A stretch of DNA of 64,000 bases from Portulaca oleracea (GCA_029582165.1 CM055871.1:29992802-30056801); one strand, 5' to 3'; shown: positions 12,866-25,330, numbered from the stretch's first letter. Notes: generated from the sequence alone by a model not told the origin. Program-made: numbers and translations.

Positions 12866-13237
12866 TAGTAATCAGTACTAGTACCTCCAACACCATTACA
12901 TTTAGATCTTTTTTTAAAAAAAAATTAAAATTCTAGTGGTGATGATTACTTATATAGTTATGGGGAATTAACAATCTATATATTCATCATACAGAATCAT
13001 ATGAAAAATATATTACTAATCCATACATCATACAAAATCGTTAATCAGTTTACAAATAGAGAAATACCATGGCAATTAATATCGTTGAAACTGCACATTT
13101 AGTATATGAAATATTGTTTAGCCTATGTAAATAGAGGGGCCAAACTTTGGATCATTGACATTCCTAGTTCCCGTCTGGTGTAGACCTGTCGAATTATTTC
13201 CCTCATTCTCTAAGATGGGGACTTGATGGGATAGACC

Positions 13238-13293
<56 letters not shown>

Positions 13294-16200
13294 GCTTGAT
13301 GTTTTATTAATAAAATCATTTTGCTTGCTTTGAAAAAAAAAATAGGGGGAAAAGCCACAAATAATTGCTCTCTTCAATAAAATCTGGAGGATAGCTACCT
13401 AAGCAGCCAAAATAGATTTTGAGTTGAAGAATCAGATCTAGGTTATGGACCAATCTCTTCAATAATATATGAAGAATGAATTATGATATTTGATTTGTTT
13501 ATACAACAAACATGATCCTTGGATCAATCTCGTCATTTTCTGTAGTGACTGATAAAAAGGACAGATCTGGTACACAATCTACACACTATAATAATGTCTC
13601 GAGAATCAATCTTAACAGAAAATATACCAATTACTAGTTGTTAACAAGGTATTTTGCATTTTTAATTTAATATTTCCTCACAGCAAAAATAAAAGCGTAG
13701 TTTATTTTTTTTTTATTTGATTGATTGATTGGGTAGATTAACGGACAAAGTTTCTACTCTGCAAGCCTTCTGTTTGCTGCTACATGTAGACAAGAAACGA
13801 ATATGTAGGTAGGGAGACCATGCCTCCTCTGTTCAATAAACAAACAAAAAAAATTAATAATTAAATTTAAAGTTTAAACTAAAACAAAAATCATACTTTC
13901 AAGTTTCTCCTAGATAGTACACCCATCACGATGGATGTTCGATCGTCATTTGTTTTCAACCAAAAAAATGATTTTTTTTCCGGCATATACCTAAAATTCA
14001 GGATAAATATTTATATTTTTAAATTTCATATATTCTTAACATTGATGATATTAAATATGGAAATACTACTTTTTGATATAAACTTAAATTTTGAAATATA
14101 AAATAATCGAAATGTCACAGTAAATAACTTTTTCTTAAATCTATATACCACCGAATTTAAATTTTTTATTCTTTGACTTATCTTTTGCATTTTGTTGTTT
14201 TTCTATGAGAATTTTTGCATTTTGTTTTTAGTTGAACGATAGAAAATGAAATTTAAGAAAGCAAATGTCTGTTCTTTAGGTTGGATAAAATGAAGTTTGG
14301 ATGAATTAGATTGATTGAGATTGAATTAGATAAGTTATTATTCTTTTTTGTGAAATTGCGTTTTTAGAAATGATATTTTTTTGGGGAAATTGTGTAAGGT
14401 TTGAATTGGATTGATTGGATTGGAAATATTTACCAATCCAAAAAACAGGGTAAGATGCATATAAACGTAAAGTTCACTGATACACGCATGTGAGACTTTT
14501 TAGTGTTTTTCTTAAGGATGGTAACCAGGCGGATTGGGTGCAAGACGTATATTGTTTTCATCCTCGCCCTGCACTCTTCCTCCCGCTCGTTAGCTGGTTG
14601 CAAGGGGAAGTTTTTCGTCTTCCTCATCCTCATCTCCATCTCCATCTCTATTGGGTATCTAAACCCAGTGAGGATCCAACAGGGATGGAAAGGAGACCCA
14701 ATTAAATTCAGTAGTTAAGGAATTAGGGTGAGGAATACAGTTAGAAAGAATAACTATTTGTATACATCTAGAGTTTTTAATTGACTAAAAGTATTTATAT
14801 ATATTTAAAAACAATTTAACGTATGAAGGATATTTATATATTTCAATAGAAAATGAGAATGGGTATGTGGGGAGAATTTTCCTCAGCGGGAAAACGGGCA
14901 TGGGGACGCAAAATTCCCCATCCTCACGCCGTATTTTTAAATGTTAAACAGATATAAACCTATCCAACCTGTATTTACTAGGCTCAAAATACACCGAAAT
15001 TAAATTTAACTCACCCCCGAGTTGACAGGTCTAATAGTTTAGCTTTCATGTGATGTTACACCAATTTGTTATTGTGTTCAAGCACAATAAATAAATACAT
15101 AAATAAATAAATGGGCGTGAATGCTAAAAGATACTCCAATAATTTCTTCAACGTTAGCCGCTTAGGAAACTATAACATCAACTTTTAAAGGTCCCGACTA
15201 ACTCGATATATATAATTATTTATTATGTGAAACTAATATCATTATATTTATACTAAAAGTCTTTTCATAAAAATATAATTCTACAATTTTTTGAAAATAT
15301 ATTATTAAAAATAATAATTATAATATTTATTAAAAAATAAAAAATGATAAATATTAAGAAATCGTGGCAATAAATTGTAAAATAAAATTTTCATTTCACG
15401 TCTCTTGTACAGAAGATAAATTCCCATTGAGATAATAATCTATATCTGCTTCACTGCTTGCAATCAATTGTCTGTGAAAATGGTTGGCGGTCCTACAGAT
15501 TTTATGGGATACATTTGGAACCGACATCAATAATAAATTACTAGGGCCAACTCTAAAATTGAAGTTTTTTTGGCACCCTTTCTAAAATTTATAGAAAAAA
15601 AAAATTTGCAAATCTACAATTTTGGTGGGAGCTTTAATTCTGCACTTTTCAGACTGGTAAAGATGTTTGCTGACAAACAAAAGAAAAACATTTAATAGAT
15701 CAATATAAAAGAAACATTTAACAGAGTAGATGAGATTAAGTAAAAGTTTCAAATAATTCATCACTTTATGAATAGATTTGCAATGACATAACAATCATTA
15801 GTGAATAAAATATCAATACTTTTTGTAGTTTGATGTTGATGAATAGGGCCTTTACGTATATATGCGTGTGTTTTGTGTTAATTGGAGAATAGAGTGGTGA
15901 ACTTTGCATTAATTAAGATTATTCGTTTGTAAAAGAGGCAGTTTCCCCTTTATTGCAAAGTATGCTCATCTACTTTACATTAGGATCATAGTTGAAAGCA
16001 ATGGGCTAATGGAGAGGGAGAGAAGGAGAGCAAGAGGGGCCTTCCAAACGAGGAGGCAAAACACATTGTTGAACTTTACGTATAAAGGCAGGACATTTAG
16101 ATTTCACTCAGGGCAAGCAGAATAATGAGACGAAGATATGGCATTGTGCAATATTGGAATGTAGAAGACACGGCCAAAGCAATACCCATGCTCGATAAAG

Positions 16201-16329
16201 CAAAGATCACAACCTTTGTCACATCAGTCAATATGGCACGGAAAACTTGGAGTGTATGCGTAGTGCGAATAAAAGAACTCCATGCTTGAGATTAAATATG
16301 CCTTGTTATTCTTGAGAGATGGATGATAA
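12866..16329. other. AT-rich intergenic DNA, no gene recognised
   Basis: No frame shows a conserved domain. A TA microsatellite at 13239-13291 is listed separately. The stretch 14880-14940 ('ggggagaattttcctcag', 'ggggacgcaaaattcccc') resembles the GC-rich palindromic cores of some plant hAT MITEs, but I could not define ends. Near 15100 there are short AATA repeats. The piece 15960-16330 is more GC-balanced, and I found nothing in it. Confidence 0.5.
13239..13291. repeat. (TA)n microsatellite
   Basis: About 26 TA dinucleotides in an uninterrupted run. Confidence 0.95.
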
Positions 16330-17663
16330 CAATCTTGATAGAATAAGAGGATAATAACAATAATCCAAATAACAAAAATATCAAAAGCTTAATCAGCTAA
16401 GCAACTTGATATATTCTTGGATAAAGGGCACTCCACCAAGAATTAACACTCCACCATAATTAGGTAAAGGAGAGCCACCATTGATAAATAAAGGAATGAC
16501 TTAATTTCACCACCATTAGCAAAGCAATGGATAAAGAACACAAGATTTTAGAGAGAGTTTGAGTAGGTCTCAAAATACCTTTTTTCATTCATCAAAAGCT
16601 AAATCCGTCTCTTTTCCAATTACCCATATATAGGTAAGGATAGGGATAGGGATAGGGATAGAACCCCAAGAGAGATTAGCACTAAAAGGATTATTAACCA
16701 TGGGGTTAATTACATCTCAAAGCCTAATTTAACCCAGCAAAACATTGGGAAGGAAAAGACTTAAAACATAATTACATTGATTAGAAAAGAAAAGATAAAC
16801 TACCCTTAATGAAGAAAGGAAAAAAATCGAAACAGCAGGGACGTCGCGGGCGCGACACTGGTTGTCGCGGCCACGACGTGTTGTCTTGCATGAGGGGGCA
16901 CCTTCCAGGATGGACCGTCGTGGGCGTGAGGGCCGGTGTAGTGGGCGTGACGGCCAGAAAACCCACTCGAGAATAGCCTCCATGAGTCACGACCGCAACT
17001 AACGAGGTCACGGCCGGGACGTAGATATGAGGGATTGATGTTCTAGTCGTGACGCAACCGTCGTGGTCGTGACGATCACGCCTACTTCCAGACGTCATGG
17101 GCGCGACCTTCTCGCCGCGAGTGTACCGACCCTTAGCCTCGAACTTCTTCATAAAATAGAGCAAGGCTGTCGCGGTCGTGAAAGGATCTTCACGAGTGCG
17201 ACGGCCAAGACTGGCCTAAGGTCGTGGTCGTGACACGAACATCACGAGTTTGATGACTCTCTGGACCCAATGTTGAAAACCTTGGCCAAAAGAGGGGTGG
17301 GGAAAACCGGGGGTCACGGTCACGACCAGAGTAGTTGCGCCCAAGACGTCCTATTCCTCAGCCCTAGACGCCCTTTAAGGCATGTCACGGGCGTGACAGG
17401 GCGAGTCACGGCCGTGACGGGCCTAATGGTCCCCTTTCCTCCTTTCTACTTCTCCTCCTCACCTCTTATTCGGTCCCTTTCTCCTCATTCTTGTCGATAT
17501 GGAATGAAGGCCCCTTCAGAGGCTACCACGGGCCATCCATTGGATGGCCATAATCACTCGGCTCGGCCCCGGGTCGATGTGGAATTGGAGCGATTCGGCC
17601 GGTTGAGAAGCAACCCGCTTGAACCAAGTAACAAGGGTTGAGAAAGAAACCCGAGATGCTACA
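16330..17663 (-). mobile_element. 3' LTR of a minus-strand Ty3/gypsy element
   Basis: On the minus strand a purine tract, AAGAAGGGGAGGA (17676-17664), is followed directly by TGTAGCATCTCGGG, as expected for a PPT and the 5'-TG of a 3' LTR. The LTR therefore runs leftward from 17663. Its other end is not certain; 'tgataacaatcttgat' near 16330 is the best TG start on the plus strand. On the minus strand there is a TATA-like 'cctatatatggg' near 16625-16636, near the expected R start. Positions 16643-16665 hold a short GATAGG tandem repeat. The unusual palindrome cluster inside is listed separately. Confidence 0.65.
16843..17418. repeat. cluster of a 14-bp GTCRCGGNCGTGAC palindrome
   Basis: Inside the LTR I count about ten copies of a GC-rich near-palindrome in under 600 bp. 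Examples are GTCGCGGGCGCGAC (16843), GTCGCGGCCACGAC (16864), GTCGTGGTCGTGAC (about 17060 and 17221), GTCACGGGCGTGAC (17384) and the perfect palindrome GTCACGGCCGTGAC (17405). Spacing is irregular and the sequence between copies is not repeated, so this is not a plain satellite. Confidence 0.8.
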
Positions 17664-17845
17664 TCCTCCCCTTCTTGAGAATGATTTGCCCTCAAATCCA
17701 CGTCAGGGTCGTTGTCGTTAAGGTAAGGAGACAAGTCCCCGACATTGAAGGTGGATGAGATGCTCACCACTCCCAGTATCTCCAATCTATAAGCATTATC
17801 ATTGATCTTTTCAATCACCTTGAATAGACCATTGCTTCGAGGCAT
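17664..17845 (-). pseudogene. C-terminal end of a gypsy polyprotein, plus PPT
   Basis: The minus-strand frame entering at 17845 reads MPRSNGLFKVIEKINDNAYR, then STFNVGDLSPYL and DLRANHSQEGED. This is the familiar C-terminal block of plant Ty3/gypsy integrases (G-PF-V-I-NDNAY, then TFNV-DLSPY). The last codons coincide with the polypurine tract AAGAAGGGGAGGA at 17676-17664. The frame then runs on into the LTR by chance. The rest of the polyprotein, which should lie to the right, is missing or rearranged. Confidence 0.8.
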
Positions 17846-19691
17846 AAGTTTATTCCTCCATCGAGTTGGAAACCTCTCCTTATCCCGTCACTTATAGCCT
17901 TCGCATCTCCCCTCACCATCTAACCCTCTAGCTTGCCTTAAAGTCCTCCTTGAGGCATCAAGCCTTTGAAGTTGCACTTCTTGAACTACGAATGGCTTGA
18001 TTCCACACTGGATACGTAGGAGAACCTCTTTGAGGCTCGACCGCTACAATTCACTTTAGAGAAAATCTCTTATCAAATCATTTGATCTTTGAGAGATAGA
18101 ATAAAGAGTGGCTAGCTCGAAAACATTACCAAGCGGGCTAGACAAAAGGAGAGGGAATCTTGGTCTCTAAGGACAATGAAAGACCATCAGATTTCCTTCA
18201 CTAAGCACTTTTCCCATCAGACTTGGATCACCCTCCATACCTAAATCCATCAAACCATAGCCATTTGATCATCTCTTCCCTTATGAGATAAACCCACGAG
18301 ACATGGTGCTCTATCCAAAGACTATCCCGTCCACTCCTTTGGTTCGAACCTTTGCCCATCGAACTACCCATCCATTCATCACCTTGTCCATTACATTTGA
18401 TCGCTACCCTCACCAAACCACCCACAACCTCATCTCACCCCCTATTGGGGCCTGAGCTTTCACCACCTTTTCCATCATTCCAATATCCACCCCCATCACC
18501 TTGTGAGCTTTTTTTGATTTGGTCATTAGTGCATGTATGAGATTTGTTTGTTGATCCTCACTTTCAGAACGCCTGAGTGAGGGCTAACTCTTTTAGCATA
18601 ACAAAAAGCTAGTTGCATCAAAATAGGGACTACTTGAAGACAACACTCACCTTGGTCAGCCATTCTAACTCATTTGAAGGCACTTGTGCACATTTGTTGA
18701 ATGCTTGATATACATACATGTTTCTACTCGAGCAAAAGAACCAGGAAAGACAGAGAAAATGAAGGGAAATCAAGAAGGTCGTGTGAGATCGTTTGGGCCT
18801 CTCTGAGTACTTGGAATTTCTAACCATGACTTCATGGTCGAGCAGTCCAACCAACCCTTCAAGCAATTAACCTACGATAAACATGACAAGTTGTGCCTTG
18901 TTTTGTATCATCTCAACTGGGGGCTTACTCATCACTCGACATCCACAACATCCAGCTCCATGAATGTTTTAATGATAGCAATGCACAAGATGGCTCATGT
19001 GTAAAGTATATGAGACCACTTGGCTTCTCATATGCGATCGTCTCCATGCTTCCTATTGCCTTGTCCTGAAACGCGCCTCAAAATTAACTTGATATTTAGG
19101 ATTTCTTTACTCTCATTGTGGGAAGCAGGGAATAAAAAGTGGGGGCTCTCAACATGGTAGCATTGTACAACATACATTATAATGTGAATATGTGCATATA
19201 ACATTCTCTCATCAAGGTCACTAAGAGGTATGCATTAGGCTGCATTAAGAAGTCAAGCACATGAAACTCAAAGTCGTGTATGAGTACATAACTGGATCAT
19301 AAGTCTCGAGTTTATGCATTACATGTAGAATAGTAGACCAACTGCATGCATGTCATCATCGTGGTCATCACCAGGGGGCTGACAATTACCAACTCAACAA
19401 CCTTCATTGGCATGAAGAATTAGCTTATGAGAAGGTTTGGAAGACCCAACAACAACAAGGTCGTCGCTCCCAGATAGACACTGGGGGCTATGTGAGATGA
19501 AGCCCAAATATTATTCAAGGATTAGGCTCGAAATCCCGACGAGAAAAATTAGAATGATGAGCACCTAAAAACACTTTGGGTCTCTGAGATTTTAATTACC
19601 CTCTCAAGGATTGAAAAATCACTGGAATGTCATCATCAAGAACGACAACGAATATCGCATCTACGTTGTCTTCAACAAAGGATATCGCATT
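17846..19691. other. retrotransposon-derived non-coding DNA
   Basis: The first few hundred bases may continue the minus-strand gypsy element, but no integrase or RT block is readable. Further right the phrase 'ctgggggct' recurs ('aactgggggcttac' near 18917, 'gtgggggctctc' near 19140, 'cactgggggctatgtgag' near 19484). That phrase is typical of the non-coding 3' part and PPT of Tat/Ogre-type gypsy elements, and it recurs beside the LTR at 23532. I infer that 18900-23531, apart from the inserted solo LTR, is such a region. Confidence 0.45.
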
Positions 19692-22600
19692 TGTAATAAC
19701 CCAACACTAATTAGACGCTGACCCGATTTAATTAGGTTAATTAATCAAGTTAAGTAACCAAAGTCGCACATTTCAATTCAGCTAACTGTTGTGTTTTGCA
19801 GGACTTGAACAGTGCAACGACCATCAATTCTTCAGTGTAGTAATTTTGGTAGATACTCCTCAAGTAGTATTCCCGATCTTTCCTAGTAAACCAGAATATT
19901 CGGGTCATTTGCCTAACAATTGTTCGTCAAACCAATGTTTTATCCAGAATTATTATTAGGAATGTGAGCGCTCATGAAATTTTTATTGTTGAAGTTCTCA
20001 TAGTTTAGCCCCGTAAAATTTTATCTGGGATCCCAAATTAATAGTATCGGGTTAATGAAGAAATAATTATGAGGAGTGGAGACAAATTTATGGATTTAGT
20101 AATTAATTGGGCCTTATATTTAAAGAGCCCACCTCCTATCTACAATAAGTAATACTCAACAATTTCTTTTATTTTCCTTCTTTCACAATACAGATTATAC
20201 GTTATGTATTTCATCTCTCTCTCATTGCTTCCTCTCTCTCTGGTCTCCCTCTGTTCCGTCAGCCATGCCCGTCGTCCACTAGTCGTCGTCGCTGGACAAC
20301 GGCGACGCCCTACTGCCGGCGAGCCAACCAGCCCTCCCTTCCTCCATTGCTTCTAGGTCTTCTCTCTCTAAGGTAATCCATAAACCAAACCCTAACTTTT
20401 CTAATCAAGTTCCTCATATTGAATGATGCAAGCATGAATTTTCTGGCTAAAGTTACTTGTATTAGATAGTAGTAAGAGTGAAAGTTTTAATCTTGGGTTT
20501 TTATTGGTGATTGGGAAGCAAAGTATGTTGAAAGAATAGAGGGAATCAAGTAAGAAATGGTGGAATTGTGCTTGAATGTTGTAATTTGATTATGCATGTT
20601 GTTTCCAATGATAATTTGAGATTAAGTGAGGTCATGCATGCCATCAATATGAAGTAGTTCAGTTTATGGATGATTTTTAATCTTGAAGGTTATTAATAGA
20701 AGAGTAAATTGTGTCCTTAATGGTATAAATGGGATAGGAAGTGAGAGAAGTTTAACGTATGAAGGTTCAGATGAACTTGAATGTAGTTGATGGTAGTGTG
20801 CATGTTGTTCTTTATGAAAAAATGCTATCAATTCATAAGTTTTAATAGTAGATTATATTGGATGTGTTATAATTGGAGTTGGAATGTTGAAGAGATCCAA
20901 ATTATATGTATCAATGGTGAATTTAATTGAAATTCATGCTTGGTGTTGTGGAAACTATGAAAATTATGCCTTGCATGTGCTCTAAGTGACTTGAAATAGG
21001 AGGAAATTGTCACATGGGCTGCTGTGTGTAGAGATTAGTAATGAAGAACACACTTAGGAGGTGGAGCAAGGTGTAAAATTGAGTGAAATATCAAGAAGGG
21101 ACTCAAGATTGTCGGTTTTAGGTGAATCTTGTATACTGAATTTTTCTGGAACCACCAGGACATCCCATAACTAAAAATTGTAAAAGTTAGTAGCCTCAAG
21201 TACTAGCTTGCACTCGGGTTTGGAATTTTGGGATTTCGATATGTATAGCTCAAGTTATGGCGAAATTAATGTGGGGGTTCCATTATATACGTTTTTGTTG
21301 GACAGTAGGTTCGTGAGTAATTTTAAGGGATAAATAGACCTTATTAGCTTAAGTGTTCATAATGGAAGTTGTAATATGTTCTGCAAGGTTTCCAAAATGG
21401 GTTCTTATGCGTTCATTGGATATCAGGAGAGAAAGTTATAAACAATTTTATCCAACTAGTAAATATGTTTTTACCTAGAAAATTTTGGTGGTCATAGCAT
21501 ATTTAAGACACTCTTTGAAGATTTTCTAGGGATTATATGAGATTATGATCAACATAAGAGTTGTAACATGTGATTCAAGCTTTCCGTAGACTGCTCATGA
21601 GCACTCAGTCGATACTTAGAGCTTGAGTTATAGTTTTCCGAAGTATCACTCCCGGCTATTTTATTCTGCAGGACAGCATTGCTATATCGTAAAGTTTCAT
21701 CCCTTTTTAGTTGTTTTTAGCTTTCACTCTTAACTAGGAAGTTGTAGGACTTAAATTTAGCTTTTCAGAAAATCCTCTTGCAAAGTTTTTTGAGACATGT
21801 GGAAAGTGTTATGTCTTCCCAAGTTGCCATGAAAATTTCCGAAGCCTTCCAATTTATTAGGATTTTTTTTCTTTATTGATTTATTTAGGAAATTTCTTCC
21901 TTACCAAGAGCCACACTTAATTCCTTTTTATTATTCTTATCTCAAGTATTGTTCAAGAGGTCGTTGCTACTATTTGTTCAAGTCCGCCCAAGTTCAATTT
22001 ACTATATCGTCGGTTCAGCTACGAGGTACGCATATTGCATGTACTCTTCTTAAACTCTTTTATTTGAGTTCAATTAAGCAAGAGTAATAATTGTAACGTG
22101 AATAAGTAATATTTACATGTTTTTCTCACGTAAATATGGTCCCGACACAAGTTACTTGTGCCTTAGTACACTACCAAAGTCAATATCTGGCCAGTGTCAA
22201 CCCATCTGAACCACCCGATCGGTCAGGATATGCGCATACGGAGGCTTAGACCGATGATCGCAAGCAGGGGACCATCAAGATAATAAGAATATGGCAAGCA
22301 AGTTTTAAGGTTTGTTTTTATTGTTTAGTTGTTTGCAAAATGAATTGAAATGCGTGAAATAAAGGGAATTGCTAATTATTTGACTGTATAGGGGTATGCG
22401 TATTGAGTTTTATCTCATTTGCAAAAGCTTTTGTGTTTTGTTTTTAGGAAGCTCGACATCAAAGAGAACTAAAGACAGGGCTCCTGAGAAGTTAGGTTCT
22501 TGGATATCTAAGCACTCGTGGAGGCTTGTGAATGAAGATGCTTGATGATGAGAAGTGAGGAAGTGCAGGATTAATGGAGATTATGTTTATGATTGTATTT

Positions 22601-22789
22601 CTTGGAGATCCATGATGGTTTGTAATTATGAAAGGTTGTTGGTTTGGTATGAACCTTAGGTGATTTGTGGACTTTAATTAGTTATTGATTGTGTTTGGAT
22701 TGCCTTGTCCTCGAAAGTGGATGGCGGTAACACCCTGAGTCAGACCTCTGCTGCGCTAATCTTGAGATTACCTAACTTGGGGCATTACA
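19692..22789. mobile_element. 3.1-kb solo LTR, Tekay/Del-like ends
   Basis: The piece starts TGTAATAACCC and ends GGGGCATTACA, short inverted ends with TG...CA termini. Five-base flanks are GCATT on the left (19687-19691) and ACATT on the right (22790-22794), a 4-of-5 match to a target-site duplication. The flanking DNA on both sides belongs to the same short-repeat family ('tcgcatctacgt' and 'tcttcaaca' occur both at 19660-19680 and at 22812-22835), so the insertion splits one older element. LTRs of about 3 kb with TGTAA...TTACA ends are typical of the Tekay/Del chromovirus lineage. No protein domains lie inside, and no partner LTR is nearby, so this is a solo LTR. Confidence 0.7.
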
Positions 22790-22794
22790 ACATT

Positions 22795-23310
22795 TTCCTC
22801 GACAACAGATACCGCATCTACGTCATCTTCAACAGTGGATATTGCATCCACATCATCAGCCAAACTAGAATGGCGCATGCACGGTCAGACAAGAATGACA
22901 AATCATCATCATCGGTCATACAAGAATGACGTACAGTCAGACAAGAATGACAAACCATCATCATCAACCCAACAAGAATGGTGGATAGTCAAACAAGAAT
23001 GACAAATCATCATTATCAGTCAGACAAGAATGACAAATAGTCAGACAAGAATGACAAATCATCATCATCATCAGCCATGCAAGAATGGCAGACAATCAAA
23101 CAAGAATGACAGGACATCATCGTCGGCCAAACAAGAATGAGAGATAGTTAGACAAGAATGAAAAATCCCAACCATCAGCCAAACAAGAATGGCGGATAGT
23201 CAGAGAAGAATAGCAGGACGTCAGGATCAGCCAGACAAGAATGGTGCATAGTCAGACAAAAATGACATATCATCATCATTGGCCGGACAAGAAGGGTAGT
23301 TAGTCCACCA
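22795..23310 (+). repeat. compound minisatellite 'gacaagaatga / atcatcatc'
   Basis: Imperfect units of about 30 bp built on 'gtcagacaagaatgaca' and 'aatcatcatcatc' alternate with a sister unit 'agccaaacaagaatggcg', forming a higher-order repeat of about 50-60 bp. Roughly ten such blocks are visible. The array lies just upstream of a PPT and LTR, where Tat/Ogre elements usually carry tandem repeats. Confidence 0.8.
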
Positions 23311-23515
23311 GAATGATCAACATACAACATCACCTATTGGACAAGAACGACATATCATAGCATCATCAACTTATTGCCAAACACGAATGGTGGTCACCAA
23401 ACATCAGGCGCATGAGTTCACTTCCAAGCGTCAACCGACATCAGGCATAGGACACCACTTCCAAGTGCCAACAATCATCAAGAATACTTTGATCAGCGTC
23501 CTACTCGAACTCAAT

Positions 23516-23529
23516 CAAAGTGGGGGCTA
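23516..23529 (+). other. polypurine tract of a Tat/Ogre-like element
   Basis: The string 'aaagtgggggctaa' sits two bases before a TGTAGACGCTG LTR start. A GTGGGGGCTA tract at this place is characteristic of plant Tat/Ogre elements. Confidence 0.6.
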
Positions 23530-23531
23530 AC

Positions 23532-24341
23532 TGTAGACGCTGAATTTTGTCATTAAATGTAGCTTTGTAATTGTGTAATTTATTTTGATCATTTTTATCT
23601 TTATTTTTAATTTAGGATTAAATGCAAATCATTTTTGAAATGCATACATTCTTCACATGTTAAAATCCCTAAAATCAAATTAAACCAAATCAAATTTGTC
23701 TTTATCTTATTTCATTTTTCCTCCATTCTCCAAATCAAATAAAATCATCCTTTACTTTATTTTATCCTCCCAATATTCTTTCATCCACCATCATAAATAA
23801 ACTTACCTCCACCGCTATAAATATACCCTCATTTCCACTCATTTTCCACACTTTAAAATCATCCTAGGAATATTGACACTAGGTGATTTTACCTCCTCCT
23901 TCTTCTTCTCATCATCATCTTGTATTCATAATTTTGGCATTAACTTGAGGTTAGTATTATTTTTCTTATTTTATTCTCACTTTGATGTGATATAAAATTT
24001 GACTTAAATAATAATATTGATACTCTAACTAAACTGATTAAATGCAAACTTGTAAATATTTATACTTATGTTCTTTTATTTCATTTTATTAGTTGCATTT
24101 ATTTGTTTTATTTTATTTTTGCATTTAATCATTTCATTTGTATACGCTAAATAATATTGATTAATCTAATTAATTCTCCTCTTTTACTTTTTTCTTTAAT
24201 TGACCTATTTAGTAGAGTATGTTCTTTGAATGGGAGAATTTGAGAGTTTTTACTTTTGACTTCATAACCTTACCCACGGATCCGAATCTTATGGTTCGTG
24301 GTTTATGGAGTTTAAATTTGAGTTTATTAATTCTCATTACA
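23532..24341 (+). mobile_element. 810-bp gypsy LTR flanked by PPT and PBS-like sites
   Basis: The LTR begins TGTAGACGCTGAATTTTG after a PPT and ends CATTACA. Seven bases later comes TGGCGACTCT (24349-24358), the start of the primer-binding site common in Tat/Ogre elements. The rest of that site is lost. A region near 23818 ('tataaatatacc') could be the TATA box, about 280 bp into the LTR. Having a PPT on one side and a PBS on the other is what a junction LTR of two tandem elements shows. Confidence 0.55.
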
Positions 24342-24358
24342 AATTAATTGGCGACTCT

Positions 24359-24870
24359 TTTGATTTTTATTATTTTGATTCACTTGAACATTATGATAAA
24401 ATGCATTTAAATCCCCTAAAGATTAAGACACTTCATTCAGCTCGTCATACACCGTGTGGGACACCATGGAGTTTTTTCCCGGGTCCCACAGTCTTGTACT
24501 TTAAATTTGTATATTTTTATTTGTGTTAAATGAATATTAGAAATACCTCTTAAATGCGGAAGCAGATCGGCTTGTCGAGATATCGTTCCACTGAATCACA
24601 ATCCTTCACGTTTTGTTCCACGTAGTCACTGATGGCTACCACAACACAGAGTCACCGGAAATCACACCCCAAACCTTTCACTAAATTAACAGTAATTTAC
24701 AGGGAGAAGAAATGGATATGAAGATGAACTTTTCATCAACCAAAAAAATGTCTCTCACAAAACATACATATAGATTGACCTCAGTGTTTGTGATAACTAC
24801 ATCTGGATAAGAATTTTCATTCTTATCCCTTATGTGGCTGTTATCCACTTACAATTTGGATAATTTACTA
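24359..24870. other. retroelement debris, not assigned
   Basis: No protein domain is seen. The text after 24525 ('aaatacctcttaaatgcgga', 'cagtgtttgtgataact') looks like part of a different LTR or its leader, but I could not find matching ends. It stops abruptly at 24871, where the duplicated gypsy leader begins. Confidence 0.35.
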
Positions 24871-25322
24871 TGGGGTGTATAATTTGATCGGGTAGAGGTT
24901 TGAGTTTTTTGTAGCTAGGAAATTTTGAGGAGTATCGTGAGACTAGTTTTGTGGAGGAAAATGGGGTGAAACTGGCAAAGGGAATGCACAATGAAGAACA
25001 AACCTTGGATGGGCACACAACGCACCACCAACAATATCAACCAACAAAACAACCACCAACACAACCATCAAACTCAACAAAATCCAACAATTAAATTTCA
25101 ACACAACCCAACACTACTTCCAACCATTCAACAACAATGATGAACAACAACAACACCCAACAACAATGGATGACACAAGGAATGGGGGTACCCAAATAGC
25201 TTAACAATATCAACAACACCAAGAACTCCAAAAATCACCACCAAACAACAACAACAACAATTCCGGGCACAAACAAGAAATCCCCAACAAAACTATGAGT
25301 TCTATGCCTAGCTTTGATACCA
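24871..25322 (-). mobile_element. extra copy of a gypsy leader with PBS
   Basis: This piece is a near copy of 28184-28635. Both begin TGGGGTGTATAATTTGATCG on the plus strand and contain the CAA-rich stretch (minus-strand TTG repeats). Both end at a primer-binding site. Here the minus-strand PBS reads TGGTATCAAAGC (25322-25311), one base off the initiator-Met tRNA consensus TGGTATCAGAGC. It follows the left LTR of the element, where unique flanking DNA would be expected. Confidence 0.75.
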
Positions 25323-25330
25323 AATGGAGA

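Noticed and set aside
14430..14718. Overlapping small frames with MEMEMRM or HLHLH strings
   Set aside because: They are translations of a short 'catctc' simple repeat on both strands.
16843..17418. Reading the palindrome cluster as a coding GC-rich exon
   Set aside because: Open frames exist on both strands, but they simply translate the repeated palindrome, and the region lies inside an LTR defined by a PPT.
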